Shown here piece by piece: positions 59,117-64,000 of a stretch of 64,000 bases of DNA. This DNA is from Eutypa lata. Taxonomy: Eukaryota > Ascomycota > Sordariomycetes > Xylariales > Diatrypaceae. The stretch is from positions 992,001 through 1,056,000 of the forward strand of contig JAKULF010000009.1 in NCBI GenBank assembly GCA_022661535.1, read 5' to 3'. The translations under genes were made by a program, and so were the position numbers. Position 1 is the first letter of the stretch. Every line of letters starts with the position of its first letter. The notes beneath the pieces were generated by a model that saw only the letters and a list, made by a program, of their open reading frames with translations, had not been told where the DNA came from and did not search any database.

Positions 59117-62100
59117 GATGGTGCAATCAGAGTATGTTGATGGTCATAAGGCTCAGCACCAGTATTCGGTATTTCAGATACGTTACTGTTCTTTATGCAT
59201 TGGTAAAGCTTGAGCTAGCACCCCGCCTTAAGTAAGGCACAGCCCTGGAGATAGCACAACATACTAGCCGAACGCCGGATTACCAATCCTGTCGGAGGAG
59301 ATATCGGATTTTCGGTAACAAAATGATTCGACGTCGGCGAGTGAACGGGTTTATCGGCTTACCGAGAACAAGCCCGAACGAATTGCCATCTCGATTTGGG
59401 TCTCTTGGTGAGGTGAAAATTTAAATGCTCGGTGAATGCAAGTCGGATGCATCTGAATACTAATGCTCTTGCGTGTCTTACTATCCCGATCTATTGCCAA
59501 CCTTTCCTCCAAATTAGCCGGGGTCTGACCCTCAACGCAAAATGCGTTTCCCATAAGATTCAGTCTTGCCGCAAGGGTTATTGACCCCCGTCACCGGTGT
59601 CACTGGTTTCCTTGCGAGTATTATAACGGGTTAGCTACTTCACCACGGGTTCCATATGCAATCTCCTTGGCGGCCGACAGGCGCCCAAGACCTTGACGTT
59701 CGCTCTACTGGCCTGCGTGGCACTGCTAGAGATCCCGAATAATGACGAAGTATTATGGCTGAATTGTGCGGAGCGTCACAGCCCTTTGGCCGTTACTAGA
59801 GCGTGTTGTGATATATTCTTGGCCACCTTGAGAAGCATTATGGAGGGGAAAAGTTTGAAATGGCGCAAGTGGAAGACATGGGAAATGACGGATACATCGA
59901 TGCCGCCGCTAAAGGGTGCTCACGATATGCCATTCTGATTAGTATTGCTATGGTCAAGTCATTGGAACTCGACTTGTCGGGGCCAAGGAATAGGGATAGC
60001 CTTCGTAAGTAGTGATATCTCAACATTTCCAACAGCTACAGATCAAAGTTCATCGCAAAGCGTACAATATGGCTGAATTGCTACTTCCACCATTACAGGT
60101 TTCCAGTTTGCTTTTTGGGTCAACTTGGTAGGTTGATGACGTGGTCACATATCCGCACAGGTAGGATCGTTGTCATATTTGGTAGCGTAATAATACAAAT
60201 GATGTTGAAGAGATAGAAAATGGGTTCTTTTTGACTAAACCTAAGATACATATACTGCATAGGAAATATCTCCAAACCATACGGGATGCGTCGTGCATAC
60301 ATGGTGACACTTGATTCAGCCAGTAGCTCTACTTTGTGAAGCGAGTTCTGCGACAATGTATTTCACGACTAGACTTGCTAATATCAACGTACGGGTTCAT
60401 ACTTTCGTGATCTAATGCCTGTCGCTTTGCTCTCGTGCGAGCGGAGGGGCCAGCCCGCCCTTGCAGACTAGATAAGTAGACACGGGTTCATTTTTGTCAC
60501 CCTCTTACATCCCCCATCCCCCCTTCCCTTTCGGTTCTTTTTTGATTTTTTGATTGCGTGACCTTGGTAGGAACACACTACAGATAGGGAATACACAAGT
60601 ACAACCTCCGTTGATACCGACAACGACATGTTCCGTCTTCAACCTTATTCTAGTAAGTATACGAAATTTCGTGAGCTTCAGGATGGGTGAGTATATTTAC
60701 CTGGGTGGAGTGCGCTATTTCTGCGTAGACCAATGTCTACCTGCTGCACTTCCTCGGATAGTCCATTCGGCGCAACTGGCCTCTCATTCACCTCATCTGT
60801 CCCATTGCCGTGCGTAGAGACAAGGCCTACTAGTAGCCACTGCCCGGATTTCATGCGCCGTAGCCACACTATCATCAGGTGTTGGCACACCGTCATCTGG
60901 TTCAACACCATCTGCAGTCCCTGTATCATCGCTGGAATTGCCTTCATCACGGCCATTGGCCATGGCTTCGTCAGCGGTGGGGTTAGTGCCGCTGGTGTCA
61001 ACGACCTGGATTAGGCCCTGATGGAGTTCCCTGCTCCAGTCTCCTTGATAGAACCCATATTGCGAGTATGGGATGTAGGTACTGGGCACAGCACCAACAA
61101 GAACCCAATAAACCATGTCTATGGAGAGGGTAGTCTGGCCTTATTCCAGTCGATGCTTCCCTTCCCTATGCTGCCTTCAAGAATATCGAACTTACTGATA
61201 AGCCCGGGGATCATTAATAGCTCGGTCTTCGGATCGGATATTGTCTGTGTTGTCGATGGAAGGGCCGGGTTTCTATATACCCACCTCTTCCTCCCCGTCG
61301 CCTGTGTCTTCTGCTCCGCAAGTGGTTGCTCTAGTCGGGAAGGGCCGCACTGAAACATCCAGAACGGAAGGAACCTGCATCTCGACCCAGGCGGAACGGT
61401 ATCCACCCAGGATGGGAAATAACAGGAGTTCGCGGGCGGTCCTCACGACGGCTCACGAGGCATGGAAGCGCGGATGCGCATAATAGGCAGGAGCCAATTC
61501 CCGGCACCATGTTGGCCGTTGGAGCCTTGTCCAAGAGCGACGAAACTGTGCCGCACTAGCACTTGTGCCTACCAGCGTTGATAGTAGGTTCGGTGTTGAC
61601 AGTGAATAGGCGACAGCAACGTCACTATTGATGCTGCTGGCGATGATATTGATATGAATGACGAAAGCAATAGCAATGAGCAAGTTGACAAAAGAAATTT
61701 ATCGGAAAATATTCTTATGGTACGAAAGAGCTAAGCACTGCTAGCCTGTCGTCTGGTTTCAGCACTAGGCTTGAGTACTAGAATCCTCGCTTGAGGTCGT
61801 GCCTTCTTCTGTAGCTTTCTCTAATCCAAGCCATATGGCGAGAGAGAGAGCTAGATTTGCGGGATTTCACCCGACTTTTCGGTAGCAGGCTCTTAAGCCG
61901 GCTGTCTCAGTACCGGATTCTCATTCTCTCTGGCATGGCTTTGATTGATGAATCTTGCACACAGCGTCAACGAGTGATCATAGGCATCCCTCCCCCCTAC
62001 TCGATGCTGATGCTTCGATCAATGGTAAGGGGGGCTCAGGTGGCGAATGCATGGTAGGCAAAGGCTAGTTGTGGTAATGCAACCTAGCTGTGAAAGTCCC

Positions 62101-64000
62101 CGCTGCGGGCCGGAATTGCTCTCAGCACTTGACTGACTGAAGTCATCGCTAGCCTTTGGCCCAGATTCATAGGCAAGACTTCTGCATGGAATCTTCGTCT
62201 CTCAACCTGCTACTGTAGTAGGTGCTTAAGTTAATCGATACAGAGGAAGCTATTGAAACAAGCGAAAGCAAATAAAGAAACATGCTATTCTAACAAGGAG
62301 AATGAAATGAACAAATATTCATCCGGAATAGGCGCTAAAAAAGAAATATGTAGAGCAGGGAGCTTTGAATGTGGTTAGTGATGTTCGTTTGTTCTTGGAA
62401 TGGTACTGGTGTATGGCTTGAAACCTCTAAACGCTTGGTTTTTCTATCTAAACGACACCTTCTACCTTGTTATATAACACTTTTTTATACAACGTCTATC
62501 CAGCATCTACAGGTCCGATGACCTCGGGTAGTTCGTATCCCTTTCGGGCACACTTGGCACTTCGCCCCCCACAGGTGGCGAAGCTGAGCGGCCAGAAGGC
62601 CTTGCTCGAGAGTCTTCTCGGGGAGGAATTTTCGCATCTGCACCAACCCTCCTTAATCTAGATTGTGCTCTTCGCTCTGGAGTTCCTCGAGTGACTTCAA
62701 TGCGAGGACGGAGTCGACGACGACCTGACGGCAGCACTCGTTGTTCTGGCGGCTGAGGTGGTGTGACTTCAGGATTTCATCGTCGGTGAACCAGAACAAT
62801 GTCGCGAACTTTCTTCAAGGTAAGTAGTACGGGCGGATAAGTCCTATCCTTGGATAAGCTCCTTGGATTGGAGGTGGAGCAGCAAATTTAGCGAGAGAGG
62901 AGTCCTCCATCAAGCTTGACATTGTTGATATAAGGTTAGGATAGACCAGTCTCGAGGCTGGCCGAGGCCATGAAAGCGTGCTTTCGGATGGAATTGGCGC
63001 TCGGCACCTTCCCCTGTACTATCTTCATCGCAAGGAAGCGACTGGCAATATCCGTTCTGTTCGCTTCCATAGGAACCTCCACAGTTGTTGTGCCTTCAAT
63101 GGCCTCTTCGACATTGTCTTACAGTACATGGATAGAATATCTGATCTGAAGGTATTCTTCTTGTCTCCTATTCAGTAACTCTAGCAGAAATTAAGACTTC
63201 CAGTCTCAGCTCCAGTATATCTAGTCGACGCCAGTGGAGATTATCTCAAATCTCCGATATACATCAGACATGAAAAACGCTGACCATGCCTATTCCCTAT
63301 AGACGATGTCTTGCACCTTCTTCTGTGGGTTGAGTCTTGGAGACCGAATACTGCTTGAATTCCCCAACTGGGGTTTTGCGCTGTCGGTGCCGTGCTTTTG
63401 GAATTGGCCAAGGGTGCAGTCTAGCTGGGGCCTGGCCCCGCACCCCTGGATATCGAGGGTGATACGATACTGAATCGTATCAGCCGCTAGTTGTGGCTGT
63501 CGTCTATCTTGCCGAAGGAATATGGCTCCCACTAATGGAACCATACGCGGGTGCCGTCCACATTGGCAAACCCTGTGGTTTCCGGTGAGCAGTACTCAAG
63601 GCCGCTGGGGGGTCCCGAAATAGGAGATTAGGCCGTCGCCCACAGCAGTGAAGGTTTCTTGTAGATGAAGTATGCTATCGAATGATAGCAGGAATATGAT
63701 GACCTTCTCTAGAAGGTATTCGCGGGAAGCGGAGGTGGCTGGGCCAGTAAGGACGAGTATATGTAGAACGGCAAGGTAAGACAGTGCTGGCGTAAGACAG
63801 TGCTGGCTTCCCCTAGAGGTTGCTAATCGCAGAATCCTAGCACCCGTACGGAGCGCCTAGCCAACAAGGGCCTGTAACATATTCGAAGAAGAAGAGGTGG
63901 ATAATCAAGCCCGGTGGCTGTTCCATTCAGTTTCTTGTTCTTATAGGTAATAGGGGCGCCCTTCCCATTAGAAGCAATGGGAGTACAGATTCTAGCAGTG
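59117..64000. other. 4.9-kb tract, no firm gene
   Basis: ORFs at 59693-59938, 60678-61406 (several frames on both strands), 62507-62737, 62978-63178 and 63290-63544 show no recognisable protein or splice pattern; 60670-61500 is GC-richer and holds overlapping ORFs, possibly a decayed repeat or gene. A perfect 9-bp stem (TGATACGAT ... ATCGTATCA, 5-base loop) lies near 63459-63481, and a 16-bp tandem duplication GTAAGACAGTGCTGGC is at 63776-63807. No gene at the right window edge could be identified. Confidence 0.5.

Noticed and set aside
1..64000. CRISPR arrays, operons, riboswitches, bacterial-type promoters
   Set aside because: The sequence is eukaryotic (spliced genes, fungal families); no regularly spaced repeats were found.

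Overview
The window is nuclear DNA of a filamentous ascomycete (Pezizomycotina). Genes carry short 50-110 bp introns with GTAAGT-like donors and CTAAC/CTGAC branch sites. Several protein families are typical of these fungi: SAT4/rhodopsin-domain membrane proteins, Zn2Cys6 regulators, heme-thiolate peroxygenases and NmrA-like reductases. Coding exons are GC-rich in an AT-richer background. The abundance of TACCTACCTAGGTA-like intergenic DNA suggests a Sordariomycete, but that is a guess. I rebuilt gene models by hand from splice signals and reading phase.

Layout. Left part (1-10 kb): a SAT4-type membrane protein cut by the window edge, a six-exon O-methyltransferase, a two-exon gene of unknown function, a TPR-MYND zinc-finger protein and a frameshifted L-domain (Ecm33-like) cell-surface gene. 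From 10 to 16.3 kb is nearly gene-free DNA holding a 713-bp AT-rich inverted-repeat element with target-site duplication, a tiny secreted peptide ORF and a possible gene relic. From 16.3 to 28.1 kb lie an SRR1-like protein, an AflR-like Zn2Cys6 regulator with an in-frame stop, a secreted heme-thiolate peroxygenase, an intact Zn2Cys6 regulator that needs a GC-AG intron, and a Cys-rich single-pass membrane protein with a frameshift. From 28.1 to 38.0 kb I see no gene. From 38 to 45.3 kb sit a single-pass membrane protein, a Dpb4-type histone-fold subunit and a bHLH factor. From 48.7 to 59.1 kb are a C2H2-type gene with an in-frame TAG, a 580-bp MITE with 8-bp duplications, a PrsW-family membrane protease, a four-helix membrane protein with a GC-AG intron, an orphan 3' exon of a methyltransferase and an NmrA-like reductase. 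The last 4.9 kb shows only weak ORFs.

How the parts fit. The O-methyltransferase, peroxygenase, two Zn2Cys6 regulators, NmrA-like protein and methyltransferase fragment are what one sees around secondary-metabolite loci, but no polyketide, peptide or terpene synthase is present. They are scattered over 57 kb, so a working cluster is not supported. The clearest theme is decay: two genes with single in-frame stops, two with single-base frameshifts, one truncated gene, one possible relic, two degenerate AT-rich transposable elements and long gene-poor tracts, beside intact housekeeping-like genes (Dpb4, bHLH, SRR1-like). I did not find a convincing wholly new system. The best leads are the two structured inverted-repeat elements, the set of near-intact broken genes, and the unrecognised 493-residue protein.
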